DNA of 64,000 nt from Symbiodinium natans (taxonomy: Eukaryota > Sar > Dinophyceae > Suessiales > Symbiodiniaceae). Location: positions 1,157,001 through 1,221,000 of the forward strand of contig CAJNDS010002091.1 in NCBI GenBank assembly GCA_905221605.1, given 5' to 3'. Positions 48,686 through 60,742 of the stretch are shown piece after piece. The first letter of the stretch is position 1. The number at the start of each line of letters is the position of its first letter. Under the pieces are notes generated by a model that was given only the letters and a program-made list of their open reading frames with translations, ran no database searches and was not told where the DNA came from. Position numbers and translations under genes: made by a program.

Positions 48686-50381
48686 TTACTCGAAAGCACG
48701 CCGAGGTCTTTTGCATGGCTGTCCTAAAAAAATAGCCACATGCTCATGGTGGCCGTGCCTTCGCATAACTTCGGTGAGAAAGCTGGACTTTGACCATAGG
48801 GATGTTTCCACAATCTCCAGGACACTCAAGTCACTCTCAAGTGCATGCAGCACAACGGCTTCGTCAAGTCGGAGTTCTTTCGCCGCAAACTGCAGGGCGC
48901 ATCCCCGGCTGTTCCGGATCGCCATCAAAACGAAGCTTCGATTTGCCCTCAGCGCCGGGGCCGCGAAACGCAGTGCACAGCCATTCTTGCTTATGGCAGC
49001 CGTTGCAATCGCTGTGTCTGCTTTTAGCTCATCAGAGGCAAATGCCAAAGCATTGGCGTACTGTCGAACTGCGCACATTACAATCTCTGGGTCCCCTCGC
49101 AACTGAAGGGAGGCAAACTGGAGGCTGTAGCCATGCCGCTGCACAGCCGCCATGACAACCTCCCGATCTTCACGGAGCATCGGCACTGACAGTTGCAAAG
49201 CTGAACTGTGAGTTCTTACGGCCTGCAACACGAAATCCTTGCGGGCCCAAAGCTCTTCGGCTGGATAGTGAAGCTTACAGAGGTGACGCTTCAAAAGTGT
49301 CAGAACGAAGTTCTCAGAATGTCGGAGTGCATTATGAGCAAAGCGCAGAGCGCTTGTGGTTTCCTGGACCGCTGCCAGTACAACCTCCTCATCTCGCCGC
49401 AAATCCTCGCCCAGGCGCTCCAGAACTCGTCCATTCACAGACACCGCAAAAAGCAGAAAGTCACGGTCTGCCTTCAAGCAATCCCCGACGAAGTCCATGC
49501 TATAGGCGTCTTGCTCGAGGGCGGCGAGCGCAACCTCCTTGTCCTGTTGCAACTCTGAGGTTGCAAATTCCAAAGCCAACCCATCCTTTTCCACAGCTGC
49601 CAAGACCAACGGTTTGCTGCCGCGCAAGGCTACAGATGCATACTGCAAAGCAAAGCCATCTTGCTTTACTGCTGCCATACACACTTCAGGGTCGTCCTGC
49701 AGTTCAGCGCAGAACTTCAAGACCATTCCATTCCGTCTTGCCACAGTTAGCGCGAACTCGCGGGATTCTTGCAGCGTCTTGTCTGCCAGTCCGATGCATG
49801 ACGCATCTCGGATTACGGCGGTCAACACAACTTCGCGGTCAGAGCGGGGTGCTTCACGCAGGACTCTTTTAGGATGATGCGAGTCTTCCAAGTCCTCTAG
49901 TAGTTGCACTTGCTCTGCTGGACGGCGGATGAGGGTCACGTTCATGGCGTCGCTAGATCCCGACACAGATGCCAGGGGTATGTCTTCGGGCAGCTCTTGC
50001 GTGCCACAAATCAAGCGCTGTTCACGCTGACGGATGCCTCTCTTAGTAAGCGCAGGAGGTTGCAGGAGAACATGTGGGCGCTTGCGAGTTGTAGCTGGTT
50101 AACATTCTCAATTGCATTCATGAGTCGCTAGTTCAACACCAGATTAGGACATGCAGAGGGCACTGGAATCTTGCAACCGTGCAAGCCTAAAGGTGCAAAG
50201 ATTTCGGCAAAACAGCACTGCAATGGGATAAAGTGAAAGCAGCGTACTTAGTGTACTTCTCTGTCTTCCGTTGCGTGCCTGAAGTTGCCTTTATCGCCAT
50301 CTTCAGGTCACGGGACATCCATCTGGGATCTGCTTGAAGTTGGAAGCATTCGCCACTCAGGGTTGCAATGCAGACTTCCAT
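48686..50381 (-). CDS. Ubiquitin-like N-terminus plus DUF4116 repeat protein
   Basis: Exons 50381-50279 and 50037-48686 give 484 residues. Residues 1-70 resemble a ubiquitin-like fold (MEVCIATLSGECFQLQAD, LKMAIKATSGIRQREQRL, ICGTQELPEDIPLA, VTLIRR). About 14 units of 25 residues follow, each of the form D.EVVLAAV..DG.AL.FAS..L, which is the DUF4116 pattern. The family is greatly expanded in dinoflagellates and has no proven biochemical role; the repeats form a helical solenoid. The 241-nt intron is GC-AG: CTTCAG|GC and AGAGAG|GC. The join is in phase and completes the ubiquitin-like domain, which argues strongly for it. Without the first exon the frame lacks a good ATG until residue 24 of the exon-2 frame. 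Confidence 0.85.
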
Positions 50382-51275
50382 CGCAGAGAGGCGTAGGATT
50401 GCTAAGGGCCAAAGAGATGTGCTTTCGTTTTGGTCTGGCGAGACGTGGGATTACACAACTTTGTGCTACCCACCTCATGGAACGGTGTTGCAGGCTGCAG
50501 TGTCTAAATTCTTGCTTGGTAACGCGTCTTGCTGACGTGGCAGCGGGCACTTTCTACGCTTCACAGGAAACCTAAACGAGGCTGCGCGGCTTCGATGCAG
50601 CCAAAAGTGGGGCCAAAAGATAATTACGTTCCCCCCCATCCCCCCCACATGATTCTCACATGTGCCCAAAGTTCTGAAAAAATCAATCTAAATACAGAAC
50701 GCTCGCTTAAACTTATGGACCTCACCTGCCTCACCTTATCTAAATTCGACTCAAGCCCGATTCTTCCTTCCCGCTGTAGCCTCAGAGGTCTAGGTGCCGC
50801 CTGGGCATTTGCCAGCTCAGCCGCGCTGACTCCAGCACAGACCGTGGCGGGCAAGGCTTCCACTCTCCAATGATTCATCCTGTTCGAAGGCTCACCAAGC
50901 GCAGCTGAAGCAAGACAACAAGGGCGAGGCGATTCCAACTGCAAAGTGCATTGTATGGTAATGATTGGCAATGGTGCGTGGGCTCTTGACACAGAAGGGA
51001 GTTGTCTGCAGGGTCGAGACGGAGCCCCACCAACGCGTAGGGTAATGCAAGTTGGGTATCGGACGGCATCGGCATTTCAACATATACACGGGGATCAATG
51101 CACGCGAGATGTGACATGCAAGGGCAGCAAATGGAGTTGCATGGCTGACCAACCTGTCGCCTTCCGATCTTAATCCTAGACGTGCAATGACCGCTTCACA
51201 GGTGGGGGATTGCTCTGAGTCTCAGGGAATGGACAAAGGATGACAACAGCAGTTTATGCTCGGAACATGGCCATT
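50382..51275. other. Intergenic, no gene supported
   Basis: About 0.9 kb between the DUF4116 gene start and the PPR-like gene end, with only short frames of no clear character. Confidence 0.5.
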
Positions 51276-52391
51276 CTAGTTAGTGAGTGACTTCCGAACC
51301 GCACCTGATGCAACGAGCACAAGCCGGAGGCTGCAGCGCCTCCACAGAAGCATCTCGGCTCTTTGCCAGTGATGTCCCTGTGTGAAGGAGGCAACCGCTG
51401 CATCGTAGCTCAGTGATCCGGCGCGCACCGCATGCTCCGCAATCCTTCGAAAACCACAACTTTGCAATCGTGAGAGGAACAGGTCAGGAAACCATGCGAC
51501 ATCATGCGACGTCATCACCCCGACACACCCTGATCGCCCTGACCTTGACATGAGGAGCGCGCCAGTGCGCCATGAAAACTTGCATGCTGCCTGCGTGGCA
51601 CTCCAAGTGATGATGTCCGCCACCTGCACAGGCGTGACCCTACAAGTGTCAACAGCATAGCTGACGCACTGTGGGCCCTGTAGGTAAATGGATCCGGCCT
51701 GGCTCTTAACACAGGAGTGCAACAATACCAAAGCAGAGGGCCACACATAGTGCTGTCGGCACGAGCTCACTGCTGTGTTCAAAGTGACCTGTGTTGTTGA
51801 GATGCGGCGAATTCCAAAGGAATGGAGAATTGTCAGCGCTTGGGCCCATTCCGCTGCTGCCATCTCGCAGGCGTTGAGAACAGAACTTAAGCTCCGTGTG
51901 GTGGGATGCTCGGGGACTGACACGAGGGCCGCGGCTCTCTGCCACAACGGTCCGCAGGCGTCACATGTCAGCACAAATGTTGCTTCGTTGTTCCGCAGCC
52001 CCGAAGTCCCCATGTTCTTGTAAAGCGCGAAAGCTGCGTGCCAGCGCGTGGCCTGCGCAGCAATCTGACAAGCCCATGGCCATGTGATACCATGTGATAC
52101 CACGTGCACCAGCAAGGCCCGGGCCTCTGCAAACGAGGTGATTCCAAGGTTGTAGCTTGCGCTGTTGGTCAGTCTTCGAACCTGCGATGCGGCCAGAAGT
52201 CCCAGCGCGGAAGACCATGCTGATGGCTCTGCACAACATGCGCAGCTCATCGCCGTATTGAGGCCTGAGAACGGAGAAGAAGAAGACATAAGACCCACGT
52301 GCTTCTCAGTCTGTGATATCCTGCGGCAACCTTGAAACAGTTGCGGAGAAGCTGCAGAATACGCCAAGCTCGACCAATGTGCGCCGAGCAC
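51276..52391 (-). CDS. PPR-like helical-repeat protein
   Basis: Open frame of 371 codons, reached from a stop just upstream. The first in-frame ATG is at 52289 (337 residues). Degenerate 35-residue PPR units recur: LNTAMSCACCAEPSAWSSAL, SYNLGITSF, TLNTAVSSCRQHYVWPSALV, SYDAAVASFTQGHHWQRAEM. The W..AL.LL core and [ST][YL]N.A..SC starts are typical of dinoflagellate PPR proteins, which bind organelle RNAs. A 66-nt in-frame segment (CAAG|GTTGCC to TCTCAG|GC) near 52345-52280 may be an intron; splicing would join PQLFQ to GLNTAMS and put the start further upstream. No transit peptide could be judged. Confidence 0.65.
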   Translation of the reverse strand: MLGAHWSSLAYSAASPQLFQGCRRISQTEKHVGLMSSSSPFSGLNTAMSCACCAEPSAWSSALGLLAASQVRRLTNSASYNLGITSFAEARALLVHVVSHGITWPWACQIAAQATRWHAAFALYKNMGTSGLRNNEATFVLTCDACGPLWQRAAALVSVPEHPTTRSLSSVLNACEMAAAEWAQALTILHSFGIRRISTTQVTLNTAVSSCRQHYVWPSALVLLHSCVKSQAGSIYLQGPQCVSYAVDTCRVTPVQVADIITWSATQAACKFSWRTGALLMSRSGRSGCVGVMTSHDVAWFPDLFLSRLQSCGFRRIAEHAVRAGSLSYDAAVASFTQGHHWQRAEMLLWRRCSLRLVLVASGAVRKSLTN

Positions 52392-52639
52392 ATGCCAACC
52401 TTAGTCAGCACTGTGCTTCTTCGCAAAAGCAAAAGAGCGAAAGAAGGCAAACACTTCCAGCACGATAATGCGCGAGCAGCATCGAGAAAGCTCGTTGCCA
52501 CTGGCCCGGTTCTTGCAAAGAACTCATGGTGGAACAAAGGGAGACGTGATCGGGAGTAGCCTTGCAATCGTGCTTGCTGCTGTTCTATGCATGAACAGCA
52601 AGGTGCTTCGGCAGGGAGGCTCGCTGCCTTTGTCTGAAA

Positions 52640-55600
52640 TTCTTAATGGACTCCCATCATCACGTCGGAGAATTTGCAGCTGCCAGGTTCGCCGACATAG
52701 GAATGCATGAGACTATGTGGCTAAATGCCAAGGGACGGTGCGCCCCAGCAATGTCCACAGCTGCAGCACAAGCATCCAGTTGCATCTGCTTCCAGTCATG
52801 ACACTGCTGGAGATCTGCTGGCTGGACCGCACCTGGACAGATTGCGACTGTGAAGAGAAGAAGTTGTTTCACCTTAAGCGCCTGCAGAACCGATTATACG
52901 CATTTGTATGCACGAGCCACTTGATTCACTTGGCATCGCTTGGCAGCAGATGCAGCTTTGACATGCTTTGACCATCATGCCTTCTTTGCTGCCAAGTCCT
53001 GCAACATCTCCAATCCTGATAGCCACCCTGGCTGGCCACATGCCGCGGCTGCTGCACCATATGTAACCTCACAGCTCAGCAACTTGCAATACTCATCGCA
53101 TGAATATGGGGCGATGATGCATAATCTGATGACACTCACGGTTGCTGAGCGTGTCCTCATGACGCACCACCTGCCTCGTTCGCGCGAATCTGGTTTGAAG
53201 ACCTGCAGCACGAATTCAAGAGCCAGCTGCCACCACAAAGTTTGTTGTACAAACTGCAGGAGATGGGCACAGAACAAATGAGAATGCACCTCTCGTGTGT
53301 TTGCGTGTCTGTTCGCGATCTGTGATATGGAGGGGCTGTTTCTTGCCGAGTCGGCGTGGCCGCCACCTCCAGCTTCTTTCAAGACATTCCTGGAACAGCA
53401 GGAGATTTACGGTGAAGTTTTGATGTTGGGCGATTGATGTGCTGGTGCTGCTGTGCACGAAGATGCTTCCACTCACGGCTCTTCGGTCGTACTGCTTCTA
53501 AGTTTTGTATTTGCAAGTGAAACATTTCCCACGGCCTGGTCAATGTTTTCTTGTGAGCCCAGCGTGTCTCGGGCTGTGGACGAGCTGCAAAGCGTTAAGG
53601 GCCGTGGGATTACACCCATGCCGCTGTGCTTGAAGAACGACAACATCTTCTGTCGAGAAATGACTCCTGTGTGTATGCTCTTCCGATCATATTCTGTCCT
53701 AGGCTAGACCGGATTTTTCAGCATCTGACCGAGTTCTTCTGTATTGCTAAGAGACGCTTGTGGTGAATGCTTACCAACGTTCAACACATGTCGGCTACAG
53801 CCTTCTGACTGGGGGGCTCGTCATCCAACACCAGCTATATGTGTGGTGCTTCCAAGGGCACGCTTTCTGGCTGATGGCAGCATCATCGCTGTGCATCGGA
53901 TGAAGGTTGTCTGCTGCATGTACTGGCTCCGCATTACTGCCAAATCACATGCTCTAGCTGCTGCAAGTGTGGCTGCAGACCTGACCTCCAGAGTCTAACA
54001 GGAGGCGCATAATTAAAAGGATGATGAGGGAGTATATAGGAACAGAACCCTTTGCACCCTATGCGAAGCTTGCACGTAGTATCACCTCGTAGTTGGCCGT
54101 CGTGGGGTGAGTAATGTGAGGCCCTGGCATGCGATGCAGGAGAATGGCCAGCTGCCACGGCCCCTGCCGACTGGCGTTGGTCACAGCGCCACTCAGAAAA
54201 ACATCGGTCCTTGGCAGCAAGCAGCAAGGAAGCCAAGTGTGGCCCAGCCTGCTTGCTCATTTGCTCATTTGGCACTCGTTCGCCCAAATGGCAATTGCCA
54301 CTCGTGTTCGCCGGATGTGCTTCTCTCCACATGGCATTGGCCAGGAAGGATGCGCATCACTGCTGTGCACAGCGGGATACGTCGTGTTCAGCAAACAGGC
54401 AAGCATGGGAAACCATCCGCAAATCAGGCGAGAATCCGCACACCTGCGTGAAGTATGTGTCTCCATACCTGGAGGGCTGCCTTCCAATCATCAGCAGTGA
54501 GTGACTTGATGACTTTGCAGTACTGGACAATATTGACCTGCAGGGCCGCATGTTCTGGGATGCTGAGCATGCGCAAATGCAGCGGATCTACAAGCTCATC
54601 CGTAGTTCTTTCTCCTGGTCTGATGTATGGGACTTGCCGGAGTCTGTTTTGGTTCTTCAGCTTCAGCAGACCCCTCCTGCGAGGGCCTCTACATGGACGA
54701 AACGCTCTACCCCCCCCCCCCCCCACCCGAATTTGAAGCGTTTTTGCTTTAATCCCAAAACAGGCACCTGAGCATCGCAGCACCCGCGTTTCACAAACGC
54801 AGAGCATGCCCCCAAAGGGCAAGCATCATGAGCATCGGCATCCCCACAAGAAATCCTGTGGATTTCGCTTTCCTTGTGCAACTTCCTCCCGCGGGTCTGC
54901 TCATGCTCAAGGTTTTCTGGAAACTCAGGATGCATGACATTCCATTTCATCCTCGCAGTTCCCGGTCCGTACATCAACGTGCAATCAAGAGCTAAACACC
55001 GAGAAGAAACCAAGCCGACAGAACAAGTCAACGCGCAACCGAGGTGCTATTCACACGTGCGCAGGCAGTTGTCGTTTACGCTGGTCCTAGAAAGCATCCC
55101 CGTATCACATTGCGTGCGTCAGCACGCCAGGTGTTCCAAGCATGTAGCCTGAACGAGCATGGATGTGTACCTATGGAATGACCACATCCGAACTCTCAAA
55201 TATGGTATGTCAGAGTACACAATTTCTTCGAGAACCCTGGAAATTGAGAAAAGTTTGAAGGCCGATCGGTATCCAGCACCAAGCCAACTAGACTAGCAAC
55301 TGCATCGAAACCTCTCCGGAAGATTGAGCTCCCCCGCTGCCTCCGCAGAACTTTTGATGAATGGATGCGCTGGCCAGCAGCACCTGTAGCATGACGTTGA
55401 ACAAGAGCAGCTGGCACGCAATAGTGGAAAGTGGGAGAGTGTGTGAAATGGAAACGGCACTTAGGTCGCACTATCCACTTTTTGCTTTTCTTCATTTGTT
55501 TCTTAGGTGCTACTGTTCTCGAAGGAGCATTCACGGCTCTTCTGGCAGCGAGCTCGAAGCTCTTGGCATGCTCAGCTCATGAGGCTCTATTTGGGATGAT

Positions 55601-56137
55601 TTTGTGGCATTCTGCGTCTCTGTCTGCTTGCCGTTGGCTGACATGCACGCCAAAACTACGCCAAATGACCGAGGACGGATGGCTGGACACAATGCTTCGG
55701 TGTGCCCGACAACTTGAATTGAAGCCTGCAGCTAGATGCGATCGCTTGTTGGGGTACTGTGCTGTACCTTATCTTGAGGAACGCAAGACTCGCTTGTGAT
55801 TGCCACGAGACGGGGTAGTTGCCGACAAAGCTGGTCGCTTCGTTTCCACCGCACCGGCGAGAATCTCCTGCAGCTTGCCAAATGCCCGAGATAAGGGTTT
55901 AGCAAGTGGAAGCTCCTGTCGACTTTCGCTTTTGACATGGCTGATGCAATGGAGGCTTCCGCTGCTTGTGATCGGGGATGTCCTGCAAACGACATGTTTA
56001 TGGTTCTCACGGAATGCTTCGACAATCTCTCCACCAGAACCTCCAAGGCATTCACAGGGAGCGCGCTTCATGGGCACGGCGCTATGCTATTGCTTGAGGC
56101 AACACGAATATTCAGAATGCTAAGAGCATGGGAGTAA
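52640..56137 (+). CDS. Unidentified multi-exon gene on the plus strand
   Basis: A series of plus-strand blocks reads as protein. About 52640-52800: EFAAARFADIGMHETMWLNA. About 53165-53290: FEDLQHEFKSQLPPQSLLYK. About 53320-53435: DMEGLFLAESAWPPPPASFK. About 54520-54690: FWDAEHAQMQRIYKLIRSSF. An exon begins at 55507 behind a pyrimidine-rich TTTCTTAG. About 55665-55795: TEDGWLDTMLRCARQLELKP. The last block, about 55900-56137, contains PANDMFMVLTECFDNLSTRT and ends MLRAWE-stop. No family is recognised. This would be the only plus-strand gene in the window and diverges from the PPR-like gene. Some blocks also have open antisense frames, so the 54.5 and 55.8-56.1 kb parts are less sure. Confidence 0.45.
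54711..54726. repeat. Poly-C tract
   Basis: About 15 C after a coding-like plus block. Confidence 0.95.
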
Positions 56138-56253
56138 GCACCGGAACACTCGAGAGCCGATACCACGTGCTGTTCGAGTTTCGTGTCATGGGACAGGCAG
56201 TGGTGGGCTAAACTCAGAACGCCCTAAGCCCTAAGCCAAAAACAAGTAAGTGC

Positions 56254-58640
56254 TCAAGTCTTCACCTGCTTGTAAGCCGTCTCATCAAGGCATGATGCTT
56301 GATGCTCTCCTTGAAGTGGCAGTTCAGAATGCAGCTTGTCTGTGAACCCCAGTTGCAGATGACTTGCCTCATTCAGTGGCTTTTTCAGCAAGAGAAGCTC
56401 CACATTTGGCAATATGCTGGCCCCTGCTTCTGCAAGTGTGCCAGCACTTTGTGCTGTACTGTACAAGACAGGCGTGAGCTGGGGTTTGTGCTCTTCTCGT
56501 GATAGTGGAGGGCCGGCGTTTGGAGACAGGTGAATGTGGGCTTCGTGGAGGTTTTTGCTGGGCGCTAGCCTTAACTCCGCAGGAGTTTGTTGAGGTGCAT
56601 CGTGCATGCAATCACTGCCTGTGGCTTGCCTGCAACGCTAAACAACGCCTCTTTATTTCTGCAGCCATGCTTACCAAAGGAAGAAGACGCTTCTGGGCTA
56701 CAGCTTCCGGCTTGGAGATTTCCAGCATTCTCTTACATGTATTTGTTATGCGCTTCCAGGTTCGATAGTCTCATTGCAGAACCCAGATCGTACGTTGCTG
56801 AAAGCATGGGGAAACCTAGGTCAACAGGAAACTTCTAGGCATGCTTACACCGCGCCGTAAGTTTAAAAGTGCAAGTACCGTCGGTTGAGTTGCAGCACGC
56901 GCGTGCGCAAAGAGCTTCCGCAAACTGCTTCCCCCCGTGAGTTTGTGCAATGTGCGGAAACGGAGCTTGAATAAAGGTTTTCGTGTTGAAATTGTCGACA
57001 TATCTGCCAGGAAAACCACAGCTCACGTGTCACGTGGGTAGCTAAGCCTCCCCCTGATGTTAAATTCTGTCCCGCCCTCTCCCACGGAATGCTTCAGCAT
57101 CTACAGGACAATTAGTACAGTTTGCCTGGAAGTTGCTCTCCAACATGCGAGCGCATTCTACACATCTGAGAACGAGTCTATAAACAGTAAGTTCTAAGCC
57201 AAAACCTTTCTCAACTGCCCCATGCTCCAAGTTCAGATCTCCCCTGATAGCCTTACCCCTTCTGTCATGACTCACAAGCGTGGCCTACCAGTAATTCACA
57301 TAAGAATCGTTGAAGGACATATGGGGAAGGGAGGCAATCACCATTTGGGGGAAGGAGGCCTTGCAGTCATCAACTTGGTTGATGTCTGCAAGCCATCAGC
57401 CACCATTTTCGTCAAGCTTTAGAAACTTTTCTGCAACCCTTGAAACCCTTGAAACCTCACATCGTTCGCATTCGCTGCCCGCGAGGATGCACCCAACGTA
57501 GGCACGAAAGCAGTTCACACAATCTCATGCTGTCATGTGAATCACAAATCTTCGAGGAACAAGGCGATCTGCATTAGAAAGGCATGGTCTTTACGAATGA
57601 GGATGGTTCATTGATCACAACATGTCACTATCATGCTATGGCATGCCAGGCAATATCCTGGCCCTCGCAAGTACCATGCGCAGATGCCGTTCCACCCTTG
57701 GCTGACAACTTCGCAGCCCTCACACGAGCGTCTTGTGGCGTCGTGCTGGCGCGCCTGATCCTTCAAGAAAAACGTCGTATCGTCAAAGCTGAAGGCAGGA
57801 ATAATTGAAACTGAATCGTGCACACGAAGCCGCAGCATCAGCTCAGCTGAGCGCGCACCCAGTCTTCGGACCGGGCAAGTTCAAACTGCGCAATTCGCAA
57901 GTAAATTACAAGGGTGATGCTTCCGGAGCTGGTTCTGCACAGGACTCGAGCTGGTTCTGCACAGGACTCCTCAAGTTTCCAGCTTCTTGGAAAACATCCT
58001 GGATAGTGTTGCCACCAACTTGTTTTTCGGATCTGGCTGCTGTGTATCAGCCATTTTCTCCTGGTTCAGCAGCAGATATAGCACCTCGCACAAGCATGGC
58101 GACTCGTGCCTCTCCATGCCGCATCACTGCCTCCCCAGCTGTAGAAGATAAGCAGGGCTATTGAGCATCCAACCTCCTCTGGCGAGAAAGCTGCCTCCTT
58201 CAGGCGTGCGGCGCTACAGAATCATGCATGAGGAACATGCTGACAAAAGACGGTGGCTTCCTTCAAAACATTGAGCAGTTGAGAAAGGACAAATCTGCCC
58301 TTGTGTTCAGTTGGGCTGGGCGTGAGGGAGCTAAAGCGACCAGGGAGAAGAAGGTCCGTTGGGAAATCGGCCCGAAGTCCTCCAAGTGCTCAGTGACAAT
58401 GTCGTTGATCGACATGCCCATATCCTGCAATGGCATGTGTGTGGAACCGCCCAACCTACTTAACTTCAACAGCTCTGTTCAGTTGACAAAACAAACCATG
58501 GGGGGGGGGGGGGTCTCTCAGAAAAGGGTCATTATGATAAGGGTGCCGTACCATCTAGTCTACAGGACCCCAAAAAGCGGACCCTGATTTAGAGAACTAC
58601 CCACATGAGCATCGAGGGGTCCATCTGCTCCTTGTGCCTT
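56254..58640 (-). CDS. Candidate exons of an unidentified minus-strand gene
   Basis: Coding-like minus blocks. A short exon end at about 58640-58604 (KEQMDPSMLMW) abuts an inverted-repeat element. 58450-58270 reads DMGMSINDIVTEHLEDFGPI. Blocks at 58150-57890 include AVMRHGEARVAMLVRGAISA and DVFQEAGNLRSPVQNQLESC. A small exon near 57165 reads CARMLESNFQ. A terminal block 56607-56254 (PNVELLLLKKPLNEASHLQL) ends in a stop. Chaining was not verified and no domain is recognised. Confidence 0.35.
58498..58603. mobile_element. MITE-like element, GGGTAGTTCTCTAAAT family, copy C
   Basis: The right end GATTTAGAGAACTACCCA matches copy B, and the inner GCCGTACCAT..GGACCCC core matches too. The left end is replaced by a G run of about 13-16. 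On minus the element follows ATGCTCATGTGG|GTAGTT. Confidence 0.75.
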
Positions 58641-58858
58641 GGATGGTTGTGGCATGTTGTGGCATCTGCAGAAACTACGACTTCAGCAGTAGGGCGCATT
58701 CAACCTTCATGCCCTACACTGCACATCTCAGTGCTGCGCCATGGCTGCTGCATCACATACTGCCGGGCAAACCTTGAGAACAACTCTCGCCTACTACTGA
58801 CAAAGCGACTGCCAGCTATTCATCGGACCTCACTGTCCTAATTTCAACCAGGGTTGGA

Positions 58859-59126
58859 TTATGTTGGGCCAAGGATCGTGTGGACGACCTTGTTCACCTG
58901 CTCCACGTCTTGATGCATCACGAGTTGTAGCTCCTCTGCCAGGCCTGGAGGCAGGCATCGTAGGTTCTCAGGTGGCTTTCTGGCGCTGTTGCCCTAAAAA
59001 CCCTAAAAAACCCTAAAGCCCTAAAAACCCTAAAACCCTAAAACCCACAAACCCAAAAACCAAGGCGCCTAGGCTGCGCTGCACCTGCGGCCACTGCAAT
59101 TGCTCGTGGGCCAGCTCCTCGAAACA
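58859..59126 (-). CDS. Candidate last two exons of an unidentified gene, split by a TTTAGGG-rich intron
   Basis: Minus blocks 59126-59065 (EELAHEQLQWPQVQRSLGAL in one frame) and about 58980-58859 (LAEELQLVMHQDVEQVNKVV, ending HTILGPT-stop) flank a TTTTAGGG array. Two frames stay open in each block, so the phase join is not settled. Confidence 0.35.
58992..59062 (-). repeat. Degenerate TTTTAGGG repeat
   Basis: Eight or so units with variable T number (TTTAGGG to TTTTTTAGGG) on minus. Confidence 0.9.
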
Positions 59127-59518
59127 GTTTTTTTTTTTGTTTTTGCTGGTTTAGGGCTTCCGGGAGTTGGGGAACAAGTAGGGTCCTTCTATGATCCTTT
59201 TAAAAAGGCCTAAGTAGGGAATGCAAGGCACTTACGGGATGCTTAGATATAACCCTTTATTGTATAGGAAAATGCCCTGGTTCGAATCTAAGAGCTTGCA
59301 AGGCTCCGGGTCTAGTCCTGCACGAAGCTTTTTTCAGGGCTAGTAAGGCACCTGCGTCTTCAGCAGCGCCAGCACAACTTGCTGCTTTGGAAGGCGCTCG
59401 AGCTCAGCATGAAACGCCCCTCCATTCGGAAGTAGCTTCCATGCGGGCCTTGGTCTCCAAGTTCAAGAAGAACCTCTACTCTCTGTACCGTCTTGTACCG
59501 TCTGCGCCGTACCTCTGT

Positions 59519-59645
59519 ACTTACTGGTTCTTAGTAGGGAACGAGGGACCTAAGTAGCCCATCGTAATCTCTTGAAGGGTTATCTTTTGTAGGGGATATG
59601 GTGCCCAGTTCCCAAGTCGAATTCTCTACTAAGAACCAGTAAGTA
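59519..59645. mobile_element. MITE-like element, GGTTCTTAGTAGGG family
   Basis: ACTTACTGGTTCTTAGTAG at the left and CTACTAAGAACCAGTAAGT at the right are near-perfect inverted repeats of about 20 nt around a 90-nt core. Related to 26142-26228. Confidence 0.85.
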
Positions 59646-59905
59646 TAGGTTCGCCCAACAACGAGGATCGGACTCAAGAGTGTTCCCACATCCATCGTCA
59701 CGTGGAACGAGCTCGTAGTACATATTCCTTGAAACCGACAAAGCGACAGACAGCCATCTTCACTCCAAGAAACTCAAGGCTAACAAGGGTTTTGTTCGTC
59801 CACACGCATAAGGCTGCGGACGTCCGCTGGCCTCCGCAGCCACCCAACACCCCTTTTCACGCAGATCTGAAAACTTTCCCGTGAGTGTGCACAAGCTCCC
59901 AAAAC

Positions 59906-60364
59906 TTATCTATCGTAGATATCGCATGATCTCGCTCGTAGGAGTGGCTCCTGGGTTCGCACACGTTCGGCTTCTGCATCGGTTTTTGTAAAGCTTCTTT
60001 GGCATGCATACTTGCTGGTGATCTCCCGACGTTGTTTCCAGCCTTGCACGACAGCTTCGGAAACGCCCAGCATTCTCCGAGATATTCCGAGTAGTCCTTT
60101 CAGACCGGAATTCCGTCTTTCCAAGTATGACGAAGAAGATCTGAAAAATGAATGACTAGGTACTGCTTGCCTTGCAAGGCGAGGACAGACATGGTTAGAA
60201 TCTCGTGGCCGGGCGCCTCCCAAATTTATGGCCAGAGACCCACACCCGCAGAAGTCGCTCCAGATCACAAAGCATACAAAGGAAGGGTCCACAACCATCC
60301 CCAAAATATCACATCCTGGCCACCCTTGCAAAAACCAATCGCTTTCCAGCAGCCACCTTAACAC
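59906..60364 (-). CDS. Candidate exon, unidentified
   Basis: Behind TTTTTCAG near 60139 the minus frame reads SYLERRNSGLKGLLGISRRM, then AVVQGWKQRREITSKYACQR, and ends RARSCDIYDR-stop at 59906. Upstream near 60480-60410 another block reads GLGGYTMFVADFTFCQPLWP. No family recognised. Confidence 0.35.
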   Translation of the reverse strand: MLRWLLESDWFLQGWPGCDILGMVVDPSFVCFVIWSDFCGCGSLAINLGGARPRDSNHVCPRLARQAVPSHSFFRSSSSYLERRNSGLKGLLGISRRMLGVSEAVVQGWKQRREITSKYACQRSFTKTDAEAERVRTQEPLLRARSCDIYDR

Positions 60365-60742
60365 TGGCTTTTGCCAAGCCTCCGCTCAGATTCACCTTTA
60401 CGAGGAGCCTGCCCGGGCCAAAGTGGTTGACAAAAGGTGAAGTCAGCAACAAACATCGTGTATCCGCCGAGGCCTCGAGCCGTAGTTGTCTGGGGAGCAT
60501 AAAGCAGGAACCCCACCTCTATTCCTTTCCAGGTCCACCCCCTCTCACCCCTACCTCGCCCCCTCCCCACCCCTTAACCCCTGAACCCCGCACTCCACTC
60601 CAAAGAGTTAGCTTTCCTGGACGTGGCCACGGGCCGCGGCCGAGTCGGGTCGCGCAGCGTTAAAGTTACACTATACTATGCGCTGCAAACCAGAAAAACT
60701 ATACACTACATTATCATATTCCATAGTATATATACATATACA

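Noticed and set aside
55732-56077. Minus frames opposite the plus gene's last exon
   Set aside because: They also look coding-like, but the plus reading has a strong acceptor upstream and ends in a stop; kept as a caveat only.
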